From NCBI GenBank assembly GCA_020429465.1, contig JAGQLH010000058.1:1-8153 (forward strand): DNA of 8,153 bases, written 5' to 3'. Position 1 is the stretch's first letter. Each line of letters begins with the position of its first letter. The notes beneath the pieces are model-generated. The model saw only the letters and a list, made by a program, of their open reading frames with translations, did not search any database and was not told where the DNA came from. Below are positions 1-6,390 of the stretch, one piece after another. This DNA comes from Candidatus Dojkabacteria bacterium. GTDB lineage: Bacteria > Patescibacteriota > Dojkabacteria > B142 > WJKM01. The position numbers and the translations under genes were made by a program.

Positions 1-693
1 ATCTTTAAAACTGATGATCCAGATATTATATTTAAAGTTCGCAACGTGCTCCGACTCTCACATGGTGACAGAATTCTTATTGCAGATGGGTATGGAAAGG
101 AATACATTGCCGAATTAGACCTTCTAAAACGAGATATCATTGGTGGTGTTATTAAAGAAGAGATCGAGTCTGAATCAAAACTATCAGGACCTTCAATAAC
201 ACTTGCACAAGCACTTACACAATCTAAAAAGTTGGATCTAATACTTCGAATGAATACGGAAATTGGTGTCGAAGAATTTATCTTTTTTGAATCTGACCAT
301 AGCAAAGTCAAATTAAAGCATATAAAGGAGTCTAAGTTGGATCGTTGGGAAAAAGTAACTCGAGAAGCTTCAAGACAAAGTGAACGTTTATATGCACCTA
401 CACTAAAGGATGCAACAGAATTCTCAGCGCTATTTGAAGATACTGATGCAACCCATATTCTGTTCCTCGATTCAAAACAACATGATGAAACTAAACCTCT
501 TTCTTCTATTGTGAAGGATTTCACAGAAAAAGATAGAATTCTTGTTATTATTGGTCCAGAGGGAGGTTTCTCGGAACGAGAAACTACAATAGCACTTCAA
601 TCTCAAGGTAAATTTATACACCTACCATTACCTATCATGAGAACTGAAACAGCAGGACTCGTAGTATCTAGTTTTATCAAATTGTATAAGTAA
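1..693 (+). CDS. rsmE: 16S rRNA (uracil(1498)-N3)-methyltransferase RsmE, 5' truncated by the window edge
   Basis: RsmE transfers a methyl group from S-adenosylmethionine to N3 of U1498 of 16S rRNA in the small ribosomal subunit; it belongs to the SPOUT (trefoil-knot) superfamily. The frame is open to base 1. A GTG at 46 is an internal valine: the residues before it (KVRNVLRLSHGD) fit the conserved family segment H-x2-x-V-L-R-L-x2-G-D, so the real start lies outside the window. The 230 visible codons compare with about 240-250 in the family, so only a short N-terminus is missing. The SAM-binding knot is intact: IGPEGGFS at about 550-573 and the C-terminal MRTETAG segment at about 637-657. The loop before that arginine reads LPLPIM where many homologues have LGPRIL. 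The stop overlaps the next start (TAATG), implying co-transcription and coupled translation. Identification is secure. Confidence 0.95.
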   Translation: MFKTDDPDIIFKVRNVLRLSHGDRILIADGYGKEYIAELDLLKRDIIGGVIKEEIESESKLSGPSITLAQALTQSKKLDLILRMNTEIGVEEFIFFESDHSKVKLKHIKESKLDRWEKVTREASRQSERLYAPTLKDATEFSALFEDTDATHILFLDSKQHDETKPLSSIVKDFTEKDRILVIIGPEGGFSERETTIALQSQGKFIHLPLPIMRTETAGLVVSSFIKLYK

Positions 694-2522
694 TGTCTCA
701 AAACTGCCAGGTTCCACCAAATAAAAAGAAAAGTCTACCACTATTCACAGCTTTTCGAAATTATCTAAAAACCTACTTTGCAATCGACACTCGATCATTA
801 GCTATATTTCGGATTGCTTTGGCATTACTGATCCTAATTGACTTAGGTATACGCTCTACCGACCTCATTGCACACTATTCTGACTTTGGGATCCTTCCTC
901 GTGATGTTCTCATTGGACAATTTATGAATGATTCTTATATTTCATTGCATTTACTCAGTGGGAATGTGTATGTGATTGTAGCGCTCTTTATAGTTGCCGC
1001 ACTTTTCGCTGTAATGCTTCTTCTGGGGTATAAAACGAAACTTGCCACAATTGTAAGTTGGATATTACTGGTTTCGCTCCATAACCGCAATGACATGATT
1101 CTTAATGGAGGAGATGTTCTATTTAGACTATTGTTGTTTTGGGGAATGTTTCTTCCTTTAGGAGCAACATATTCCCTTGATAGTATTAAAGAAAAGTCAA
1201 AAGAACGTGCACATCTATCTGTAGCAAGCGCAGCTCTCTTATTTCAAGTTGCGTATGTCTATGTTTTTTCGGCATTATTAAAAGATAATCCCATATGGAC
1301 TCTTGAAGGAACCGCTGTTTACTATGCATTAAGTGTCGACCAATTTACACGGCCGTTGGGATATGTCCTCTATCAATTCCCGGAACTCATGAAGTTACTT
1401 TCGTTTGGGACACTTTACCTTGAATTGTATGGGCCAATTATTGCATTATTTCTGATTTTTCCTAAACACATTCCCCGAACCCTCATGGCGTTCTCATTTA
1501 TGCTTATGCATTTAGGATTTACGCTCACCATGGAGCTAGGTATTTTCCCCTATATTGGGATGGCAGCTTGGCTTGTATTCTTACCAAGTAGCTTTTGGGA
1601 GTGGTTTCTCAAATTTCTCAATCCAGAACCAGATGATATTGCTATATACTACGATCTCGACTGTGGTTTCTGCAGACAAATGGTAGCAATTATTTCGACT
1701 GCATTAGCTCTTAGATGTGATATAAGAACAGCCCAGAGCGAGGTAGAAACTAAAGCAGAAATGGAACGGATGCACTCATGGGTTATTAAGGACAAAAAGG
1801 GTACTCTGTATACTGAATTTTTTGCATTTATAGAATTATGTAAAGTTTCTCCGATTCTTTTTTGGATAGCTCCATTCCTTAGTTTAAAGCCATGTACCTG
1901 GATTGGTAACAAGCTGTATAGATTCGTTGCCGACAATCGCGGATTTTTTGGTCGGTTCATACACACCTACCGTGGACCAGTAACTGAAAAATTTTTATTC
2001 CCACAACTACTCACTAGCATCATTGCACTCTTTTTTTTCCTGTATATAACTGGCTGGAATATTAGGACGTTAGATTTTGATAAATATCAAAAGTTTTTTC
2101 CTCAGACCTGGAATGTAGTTGGCTATACTCTACGAATTGATCAATACTGGAATATGTTTGCACCATACCCTCTAATGGATGATGGTTGGTATGTTATTGT
2201 TGGAACTCAAACAGATGGAAGAGATATCAATGTGCAAAAATCTCATGAAAAATATATAGACTGGGAAAAACCCGAGTTTGTTGCACAAACATACAAAAAT
2301 CAAAGATGGAGAAAATTCATGATGAATATCTGGGAGAGAAGTAATACAGGATATCGAGAGCCATATGCGAAATATCTATGCTGGAATTGGAATCAGAATG
2401 AAGAACATGCCCAACAACTAAGTTCTATCAAAATTTACTTTGTAGAAGAACGTACACTTCCAAATTATGGTGTTGAGGAACCAAAAGAAGTACTTCTGCA
2501 CACCCAGAATTGTTTCATCTAA
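693..2522 (+). CDS. HTTM-DCC fusion: gamma-carboxylase-like membrane protein with thiol-disulfide (DUF393) domain
   Basis: This is a 609-residue polytopic membrane protein. Residues about 30-310 form an HTTM domain, the membrane fold related to vitamin K-dependent gamma-carboxylase: hydrophobic helices near 36-52, 92-112, 115-128, 141-156, 176-194, 235-256, 262-282 and 285-298, with the typical N-R-N-D-x3-N-G-G-D-x-L-F-R stretch at 131-145. Residues about 315-425 match the DCC/DUF393 family, beginning IYYDLDCGFC with the redox-type CxxC at C324/C327. A further helix (about 435-453) leads to the C-terminal segment seen in many HTTM proteins (DQYWNMFAPYP at 483-493, then DDGWYVIVGT). Both domains are known in one chain in other bacteria; the substrate is not known. 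The CxxC suggests redox activity, but this is inference, and real carboxylase activity should not be assumed. The ATG overlaps the rsmE stop by one base and has no Shine-Dalgarno sequence, so translation is probably coupled to rsmE. Confidence 0.88.
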   Translation: MSQNCQVPPNKKKSLPLFTAFRNYLKTYFAIDTRSLAIFRIALALLILIDLGIRSTDLIAHYSDFGILPRDVLIGQFMNDSYISLHLLSGNVYVIVALFIVAALFAVMLLLGYKTKLATIVSWILLVSLHNRNDMILNGGDVLFRLLLFWGMFLPLGATYSLDSIKEKSKERAHLSVASAALLFQVAYVYVFSALLKDNPIWTLEGTAVYYALSVDQFTRPLGYVLYQFPELMKLLSFGTLYLELYGPIIALFLIFPKHIPRTLMAFSFMLMHLGFTLTMELGIFPYIGMAAWLVFLPSSFWEWFLKFLNPEPDDIAIYYDLDCGFCRQMVAIISTALALRCDIRTAQSEVETKAEMERMHSWVIKDKKGTLYTEFFAFIELCKVSPILFWIAPFLSLKPCTWIGNKLYRFVADNRGFFGRFIHTYRGPVTEKFLFPQLLTSIIALFFFLYITGWNIRTLDFDKYQKFFPQTWNVVGYTLRIDQYWNMFAPYPLMDDGWYVIVGTQTDGRDINVQKSHEKYIDWEKPEFVAQTYKNQRWRKFMMNIWERSNTGYREPYAKYLCWNWNQNEEHAQQLSSIKIYFVEERTLPNYGVEEPKEVLLHTQNCFI

Positions 2523-2545
2523 TATTTTTTACCGACTACATACGA

Positions 2546-2767
2546 ATGAAAATACAACCAGGAATCTACAAACACTATAGCGGCAATGAATACAAAGTAC
2601 TTCGAATTGTAAAACATAGCGAAACACTTGAAGATATGGTTTTGTATGAAGCACTTTACAATAACAATCTTGGCAAATTCTGGGTCCGTCCATATGACAT
2701 GTTTACCGAAAGCCTTGAGGTAGATGGGGAAACTAAGCCGAGGTTTGAATTTGTGAGAGACTATTAA
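2546..2767 (+). CDS. DUF1653 family small protein
   Basis: This 73-residue soluble protein fits the DUF1653 family closely over its whole length: a P-G-x-Y-x-H-Y-x-G-N-x-Y-x-V start, then H-S-E-T-L-E-D near residue 25-31, V-R-P-x-x-M-F near 49-55, and a C-terminal E-V-D-G-x-x-x-P-R-F-E-F segment. The biochemical role of the family is unknown. The frame can be extended to a TTG at 2510, but those 12 extra residues overlap the end of the preceding gene and do not belong to the family, so the ATG at 2546 (MKIQPGIY) is preferred. No ribosome binding site precedes it. It lies 23 bases after the HTTM-DCC stop on the same strand, so it is probably the last gene of the rsmE operon. It converges on the next gene with only 13 bases between stop codons and no visible terminator. 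Confidence 0.9.
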   Translation: MKIQPGIYKHYSGNEYKVLRIVKHSETLEDMVLYEALYNNNLGKFWVRPYDMFTESLEVDGETKPRFEFVRDY

Positions 2768-2780
2768 AACACTAATACAC

Positions 2781-3503
2781 CTACGGCTCGATAGATTTCC
2801 GTTTTAACTGTAAAATAAATTCTTGCTCATCAGCAAAGTACCCAGCTTTATCTAATTTACTTTCTAATAGTGGACAGTTTTTAAGTACTGAATCTAATGC
2901 AGCTAAAGCCCTTGAAACAGTTGAATCCCTAAGATTTCTAGATCTTCCACTCACACCAACAATTCTTTCATAGTCTAGTCTTCTCATTGTATATATTTCT
3001 CTATTATTCTCAGCTAATTCTTTCTTTTCAAAATTATTTAACAGTAACCATAGATTAATTAGTGAAGCGTTTAAAGGCCTCATTAGTAATTGACCTCTCG
3101 TTCTTATACTCCTCACCTCTGACCGAGCTGAATCGCACTTTGCCTCTCTTAACCAGTTTGTAATAATATCAACTCCTGAATTGCCTCTACGAACTTTATC
3201 ATAAGGATAAAAATATTCATTAAATTCGTATTGACCATCGAAATAAATTACTGAGGAGGTCATTCCTTGTGTATCAGGTTTTGAAGTTATCCATGAATTA
3301 TCAAGAAATGACGCAATTAATTGACCTGGCTTAGCATATTGCATTCTTATCACAGTCAACATATTATCAAAATTACTAGTACCATAGAGTACATCTGGAT
3401 CAAACTCTGATAATGGAAATAATTGGTTTGGGTGACTAGAGATTCTATTCCAAATAGCTGATGCTACTTCGTGTTTTTTTACGTTAATAAAAGTTTCAGT
3501 CAT
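2781..3503 (-). CDS. Unrecognised 240-residue protein, possible C-terminal helix-turn-helix
   Basis: I do not recognise this family. The frame is intact from ATG (3503) to TAG (2781) and encodes a soluble protein with no signal peptide or membrane helix. The N-terminal half (about 1-110) is rich in aromatic residues and looks mixed alpha/beta. The middle (about 111-165) is helical, with a hydrophobic NLWLLLNNFEKKEL run. The C-terminal part (about 172-210, TMRRLDYERIVG then a basic RSRNLRDSTVSRAL run followed by AALDSVLKN) resembles a basic helix-turn-helix, so DNA or RNA binding is possible; this is inference from residue pattern only. It has a strong-looking promoter of its own just upstream and follows tpiA on the same strand after 101 bases, so it is probably expressed separately. 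It sits alone between two housekeeping blocks. No catalytic motif was seen. Confidence 0.8.
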   Translation of the reverse strand: MTETFINVKKHEVASAIWNRISSHPNQLFPLSEFDPDVLYGTSNFDNMLTVIRMQYAKPGQLIASFLDNSWITSKPDTQGMTSSVIYFDGQYEFNEYFYPYDKVRRGNSGVDIITNWLREAKCDSARSEVRSIRTRGQLLMRPLNASLINLWLLLNNFEKKELAENNREIYTMRRLDYERIVGVSGRSRNLRDSTVSRALAALDSVLKNCPLLESKLDKAGYFADEQEFILQLKRKSIEP

Positions 3504-3525
3504 TTACTATAAGTTACAATATGGG

Positions 3526-3555
3526 ATTATACTCAAGATCAACTATGTTATGCAA
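3526..3555 (-). promoter_or_regulatory. Promoter of the unrecognised 240-residue gene
   Basis: On the minus strand a perfect -10 box TATAAT (3526-3531) lies 18 bases after a -35-like TTGCAT (3550-3555). The ATG at 3503 is 22 bases downstream of the -10 box, which predicts a leader of roughly 15 bases with no Shine-Dalgarno sequence. GCAATA occurs twice on the plus strand (3552-3557, overlapping the -35 box, and 3574-3579), and a CCTAT/ATAGG inverted pair (3559-3563, 3577-3581) lies just upstream; either could be an operator, but both are short. The rest of the 101-base gap (3504-3604) holds a tandem AGCGGT pair (3588-3599) and no clear terminator for tpiA. Confidence 0.6.
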
Positions 3556-3604
3556 TACCCTATCCATAAAATCGCAATAGGTAAACTAGCGGTAGCGGTA
3601 CGAG

Positions 3605-4357
3605 TTATTCTTCCATCACCTCTAAAATTTTATTAAATTCCATAGCATCCAAGGATGCTCCTCCTACGATAAAACCATCAATTTCACTATCGGCAAACAA
3701 ATTTTGTGCATTTACTGAATTTACACTTCCTCCATAAAGTATAGATATTGATTCCCCTGAGTTATCATTAAATATACTCGATACTACACGACGAATTAGC
3801 CTGTGCATATCTGCAATATAGTCTATATTTGGGGTGGTACCAGAACCAACAGCCCAAACCGGTTCATAGGCGATTGTAATGCGCAAAGCACTAGTGAGTC
3901 CTTGAAGACTTGCTCTCAGTTGTTTTTCAACATATTCCATTGCTTTATCCTTACCATTATTATGAACCAGTTCCGGTTCACCTACACATAACGTAACGAA
4001 AAGTTCGGATTCCGCTGCTGAACAAATTTTCTTATTAATAAGTTGATCTGATTCTCCAAATGTATGCCTCCGCTCTGAATGTCCTAAAATAACATTGTGA
4101 CATCCAACATCGAGTAACATTCTTGGCGATACTTCTCCGGTAAATGCACCTTCATCTTCATAGTGCATATTTTGAGCAGCTATATGCAAATTACTTGGCC
4201 TCGTAAGCCTTACTAACGAATATAAATAAAGAAATGATGGGGCAATCATTATTTCAATGGAAGAGGGAATTTCTACCGTCTCAATCCACGTTTCTGCTTC
4301 ACTAAAATTTTTATGCATCTTCCAATTCCCGATCAGGTACTTTGTTCTATTCATCAT
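3605..4357 (-). CDS. tpiA: Triosephosphate isomerase
   Basis: TpiA interconverts dihydroxyacetone phosphate and glyceraldehyde 3-phosphate in the cytoplasm. At 250 residues it has the usual length. The catalytic set is complete: N11 and K13 in NWKMHK, the electrophilic H93 in GHSERR, and the base E165 in AYEPVWAVGSG, which also opens the flexible loop 6. The phosphate-binding YGGSV (208-212) and VGGAS (231-235) segments are present, and C125 lies in the conserved LCVGE. The start could be either of two adjacent ATGs (4357 or 4354); the second lies near where transcription would start from a -10-like TATACC at 4360-4365. No Shine-Dalgarno sequence is present. The gene is divergent from the aldolase gene, which makes the TpiA substrates, so a shared regulatory gap is likely. 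Confidence 0.97.
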   Translation of the reverse strand: MMNRTKYLIGNWKMHKNFSEAETWIETVEIPSSIEIMIAPSFLYLYSLVRLTRPSNLHIAAQNMHYEDEGAFTGEVSPRMLLDVGCHNVILGHSERRHTFGESDQLINKKICSAAESELFVTLCVGEPELVHNNGKDKAMEYVEKQLRASLQGLTSALRITIAYEPVWAVGSGTTPNIDYIADMHRLIRRVVSSIFNDNSGESISILYGGSVNSVNAQNLFADSEIDGFIVGGASLDAMEFNKILEVMEE

Positions 4358-4399
4358 ATGGTATAGTTGAAATATGAGTTACTTTTTATACTATCACAC
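4358..4399. promoter_or_regulatory. Divergent promoter region of tpiA and fba
   Basis: Only 42 bases separate the tpiA start (minus) from the preferred fba start (plus), so both promoters must lie here or reach into the coding regions. For fba, a -10 box TATACT at 4387-4392 ends seven bases before the ATG, so transcription would begin at or beside the first base of the codon (a leaderless mRNA). For tpiA, the best -10-like match is TATACC at 4360-4365 on the minus strand, likewise only a few bases before the start. Neither has a convincing -35 box. The tpiA promoter assignment is weak. Confidence 0.45.
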
Positions 4400-5470
4400 A
4401 TGAGTGCGCATCGATTCAAACCTGGTGTTTTATACGGAGATGATCTACATAATTTATATGCATATGCAAAAGATGAACAATTTGCGTTACCAGCTGTAAA
4501 CGTTGTGAATACTTCTTCAATAAATGCAGTATTGGAAGCTGCTAAGGAAGCTAATTCTCCTGTAATTATTCAATTTTCATCTGGTGGAGGAGAATTTTTT
4601 GCAGGAAAAGCACTAGATAATTCTAATTTCAAAGGTTCAGCACTAGGAGCTATTTCCGGAGCTCACCATATTCACACAGTAGCTCAAGAATATGAGGTAT
4701 CCGTTGTAATCCATACTGATCATGCTGAACGAAGTAAATTACCATGGATTGATCAGATGATCTCTGCAAGTGAAGAATTTTATAAAATTCATAAAAAACC
4801 ATTGTTTAGCTCTCACATGCTCGATCTTTCAGAAGAATCACTAGAAGATAATGTAAAAACTTGCAAAGAATATCTTCAAAAACTATCACAACTAGAAATA
4901 TACCTTGAATTTGAACTGGGGATCACAGGAGGAGAAGAAGATGGTGTCGATAACACCGACAAAGACCAGTCATTATTGTATACACAGCCTGAAGAAGTTG
5001 AATACGCATATAAAGAATTGGTTTCAATAACTGACCACTTCTTGGTAGCTGCTGCTTTTGGAAATGTGCATGGTGTATATAAACCTGGAAATGTGCAATT
5101 GAAGCCAGAATTACTCAAGATGGCCCAAGAGGTTGTCGCAAAAACACACAATCTTCCTCCAAAACCTATGAGTATGGTATTTCATGGTGGATCTGGTTCA
5201 CCTCAAGAAAAAATTCGAGAGGCGATATCATATGGAGTGGTGAAAATGAATATTGATACTGATACGCAATGGGCATTTTGGGATGGAGTTCGAAAATACA
5301 TTGATGAAAACCATGCTTATCTTCAAGCTCAAATTGGAAATCCAGAAGGTGATGATCTGCCAAATAAGAAGAAGTATGATCCCCGAGCGTGGTTGAGAGA
5401 AGGTGAGAAGTCTTTAACTCAAAGAGTACTAAAAGCATACGAGGATTTGGATGCTATGGATAGGAATTAG
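4400..5470 (+). CDS. fbaA: Class II fructose-bisphosphate aldolase (FbaA type)
   Basis: This zinc enzyme reversibly cleaves fructose 1,6-bisphosphate into dihydroxyacetone phosphate and glyceraldehyde 3-phosphate in the cytoplasm. It aligns along its whole length with the E. coli FbaA subtype (about 359 residues; here 356). Visible landmarks are the catalytic aspartate D107 and zinc ligand H108 in HTDH, LFSSHMLDLSEES (135-147), the ELGITGGEEDGVDN loop (172-185), zinc ligand H224 in GNVHGVYKPG, zinc ligand H262 in FHGGSGS, and the phosphate-binding VKMNIDTDTQWA (281-292). The frame is open back to a TTG at 4367, but ATG 4400 gives the family-like MSAHRFKPGV start and lies seven bases after a TATACT box, so it is preferred. 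There is no Shine-Dalgarno sequence. No hairpin terminator follows; a TTTGC/GCAAA hairpin at 5485-5499 lacks a T-tract. Confidence 0.97.
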   Translation: MSAHRFKPGVLYGDDLHNLYAYAKDEQFALPAVNVVNTSSINAVLEAAKEANSPVIIQFSSGGGEFFAGKALDNSNFKGSALGAISGAHHIHTVAQEYEVSVVIHTDHAERSKLPWIDQMISASEEFYKIHKKPLFSSHMLDLSEESLEDNVKTCKEYLQKLSQLEIYLEFELGITGGEEDGVDNTDKDQSLLYTQPEEVEYAYKELVSITDHFLVAAAFGNVHGVYKPGNVQLKPELLKMAQEVVAKTHNLPPKPMSMVFHGGSGSPQEKIREAISYGVVKMNIDTDTQWAFWDGVRKYIDENHAYLQAQIGNPEGDDLPNKKKYDPRAWLREGEKSLTQRVLKAYEDLDAMDRN

Positions 5471-5507
5471 TTCTGAGTTGAATATTTGCGTACAGCAAAA
5501 GTTGCGC

Positions 5508-5536
5508 GGGTGTATAATAGGCGAAAGCAAACACCC
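5508..5536. repeat. Hairpin-forming inverted repeat around an orphan TATAAT
   Basis: GGGTGT (5508-5513) is perfectly complementary to ACACCC (5531-5536). The interior contains GCGAAAGC, which could fold as a GAAA tetraloop closed by two G-C pairs. The arms bracket the TATAAT box at 5513-5518, so the element could be an operator around a promoter or a small RNA hairpin. The short stem means chance is possible. Confidence 0.4.
5513..5518 (+). promoter_or_regulatory. Orphan plus-strand -10 box (TATAAT)
   Basis: A perfect TATAAT faces right, 42 bases after the fba stop. The spacing upstream offers no good -35: two TTGCG copies (5486-5490 and 5502-5506) are too far or too near. Transcription would start near 5525 and run through a four-codon ATG mini-ORF (MKFE, 5537-5551) into the antisense strand of the HEPN-like gene. 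No intact gene lies downstream on this strand, so it is either a remnant promoter or an antisense promoter. Confidence 0.4.
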
Positions 5537-5617
5537 ATGAAATTTGAGTAAGTGAAACGTTTAGTCGCTGTTGTCAAATGTTCTCAATTAAATACTCAAA
5601 CGTCCCAAGAATTCTAA
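5537..5617 (+). other. Mini-ORF and short GTG frame, possible remnant of a displaced gene
   Basis: Downstream of the orphan TATAAT, ATG AAA TTT GAG TAA (5537-5551) encodes MKFE. It is followed at once by a GTG frame (5552-5617) of 21 codons beginning VKRLVAVVKC, which looks like the start of a real protein but runs into a stop inside the antisense of the HEPN-like gene. The order promoter, start and truncated frame could be the 5' end of a gene that once followed fba. A leader peptide or chance is equally possible, and no family can be named. Confidence 0.25.
5554..5592 (+). repeat. Left copy of imperfect inverted repeat flanking the HEPN-like gene
   Basis: Read on the plus strand, this copy holds GAAACGTT, 11 extra bases, GTCA, four variable bases and TTCTCAATTAAA. 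It matches the right copy (6267-6294) read on the minus strand: the final 12 bases are identical, GTTGTCA occurs at the same four-base distance (20 of 23 positions over that segment), and GAAACGTT matches after the 11-base gap. It covers the stop codon of the HEPN-like gene (5588-5590). Confidence 0.6.
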
Positions 5618-6256
5618 TACTCCTCTATGCATAGAGTCGACTTGATCTTTGTTGTACTCTGAATATTTCCCATGTGCTGCATTATTTCTAAGATCAAGCC
5701 AGGCCGTAATATTTTTTTGATCAAGTTTATTGTAAACATTAGCCTTCGTCAGCTCAGCGTTTAATAAGTCTGCTTTCTTAGGTTTTTGTTTTCCTTTTGA
5801 GTCAGTCGTGAATGTTTCGATCGAATTTTTATCACAGAGTTGTCTTATATGTTCTTCTAATACACTCCCTATCATTACTGCTGCTGGGTCTTTATATTTG
5901 TTTACTAAAAGATACTCAGCCATTTCTAAGAAATCAGAAAATATTTCGGCCGAAATAAAATCTTTAATTTGATAAAGCCAGCCATTTTCTATTTCAGTTT
6001 TTACTGCCTGCAAAATACCCCTTCCGGATTCTGTACGACTTGGGTATGTTCCAGCAACGTTTTTATCAAATTCTTTATAATAGGTGTGACTAGTTCCAAA
6101 CAATTTGTTCAAAAAAGACAGAGAGGAAGCCCTAAACTCGTTAAACAATTCTTCCTCTACAACTGTCCTGTAACCACTAGTACGTGCTGTGCTTAGGACT
6201 TGACTGGCTTTTTCAATGAGCAAGTCAACACTTTTAACTAAATCTTCTGTTTTCAT
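5588..6256 (-). CDS. HEPN-domain protein, putative RNase or toxin
   Basis: This is a 222-residue soluble, largely helical protein. The C-terminal half (about 100-222) looks like a HEPN domain: a first helix pair with AAVMIGSVLEEHIRQLC (125-141) and a later LDLRNNAAHGKY segment (187-198) with R190 and H195 in the arrangement R-N-x3-H, the hallmark of catalytically competent HEPN ribonucleases. The pattern (E-F-R-x-S-S-L-S-F-L at 40-49, then D-F-L-E-M-A-E-Y-L-L near 108-117) agrees with a widespread unnamed bacterial family I recall, for which I know no established function. Residues 1-95 form a separate helical region, with a basic linker (KGKQKPKKAD) at 154-163. It follows the KAP NTPase gene on the same strand after 134 bases and has its own candidate promoter. 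HEPN proteins next to NTPases are common in toxin-antitoxin and anti-phage systems, but that role here is inference. ATG 6256 is the first start; no Shine-Dalgarno sequence precedes it. Confidence 0.82.
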   Translation of the reverse strand: MKTEDLVKSVDLLIEKASQVLSTARTSGYRTVVEEELFNEFRASSLSFLNKLFGTSHTYYKEFDKNVAGTYPSRTESGRGILQAVKTEIENGWLYQIKDFISAEIFSDFLEMAEYLLVNKYKDPAAVMIGSVLEEHIRQLCDKNSIETFTTDSKGKQKPKKADLLNAELTKANVYNKLDQKNITAWLDLRNNAAHGKYSEYNKDQVDSMHRGVLEFLGRLSI

Positions 6257-6266
6257 AATAAATTGT

Positions 6267-6294
6267 TTTAATTGAGAATTTCTGACAACGTTTC
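6267..6294 (-). repeat. Right copy of imperfect inverted repeat flanking the HEPN-like gene
   Basis: On the minus strand this copy reads GAAACGTT, GTCA, four bases and TTCTCAATTAAA, lacking the 11 bases found in the left copy (5554-5592). It begins ten bases upstream of the HEPN-like start codon, inside the predicted 5' leader. Since the other copy overlaps the stop codon, the mRNA ends could pair with each other. Confidence 0.6.
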
Positions 6295-6325
6295 GGCATT
6301 TGAAAAGTTTTTATCCGCTTCCTTA

Positions 6326-6353
6326 ATTATATATCAGCAGAAGAAAAGAGCAA
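6326..6353 (-). promoter_or_regulatory. Candidate promoter of the HEPN-like gene
   Basis: On the minus strand a perfect TATAAT (6326-6331) lies 16 bases after TTGCTC (6348-6353), a weak -35 match. The ATG is 69 bases downstream, giving a leader of about 60 bases, the longest in the window, and it contains the right copy of the inverted repeat. The KAP stop is only about 37 bases upstream of the -35 box. An AAAGAG/CTCTTT pair between them has a loop of over 30 bases and is not a convincing terminator, so read-through from the KAP gene is possible. Confidence 0.45.
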
Positions 6354-6390
6354 AAATTTAGGAGAATGTCCATGGGCAAAACTCTTTACT

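Noticed and set aside
46..48. GTG as the start of rsmE
   Set aside because: The frame is open to base 1 and the residues before the GTG belong to the conserved family segment, so the gene is truncated by the window edge.
1649..1966. Minus-strand frame of 105 codons
   Set aside because: It lies entirely opposite the well-supported HTTM-DCC coding sequence and its product resembles nothing.
2510..2545. TTG 2510 as the DUF1653 start
   Set aside because: The added residues overlap the previous gene's end and lie outside the family; ATG 2546 fits.
4367..4399. TTG 4367 as the fba start
   Set aside because: The extra 11 residues are not family-like, and a -10 box lies inside them. ATG 4400 gives the expected N-terminus.
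4876..5438. Two minus-strand frames opposite fba
   Set aside because: They are antisense shadows of the conserved aldolase, with no start signals of their own.
5485..5499. TTTGC/GCAAA hairpin as the fba terminator
   Set aside because: The stem is only five pairs and no run of T follows it.
5554..6294. The inverted repeats as ends of an insertion sequence
   Set aside because: The enclosed gene is not a transposase and no target-site duplication is visible outside the repeats, so it is reported only as a flanking inverted repeat.
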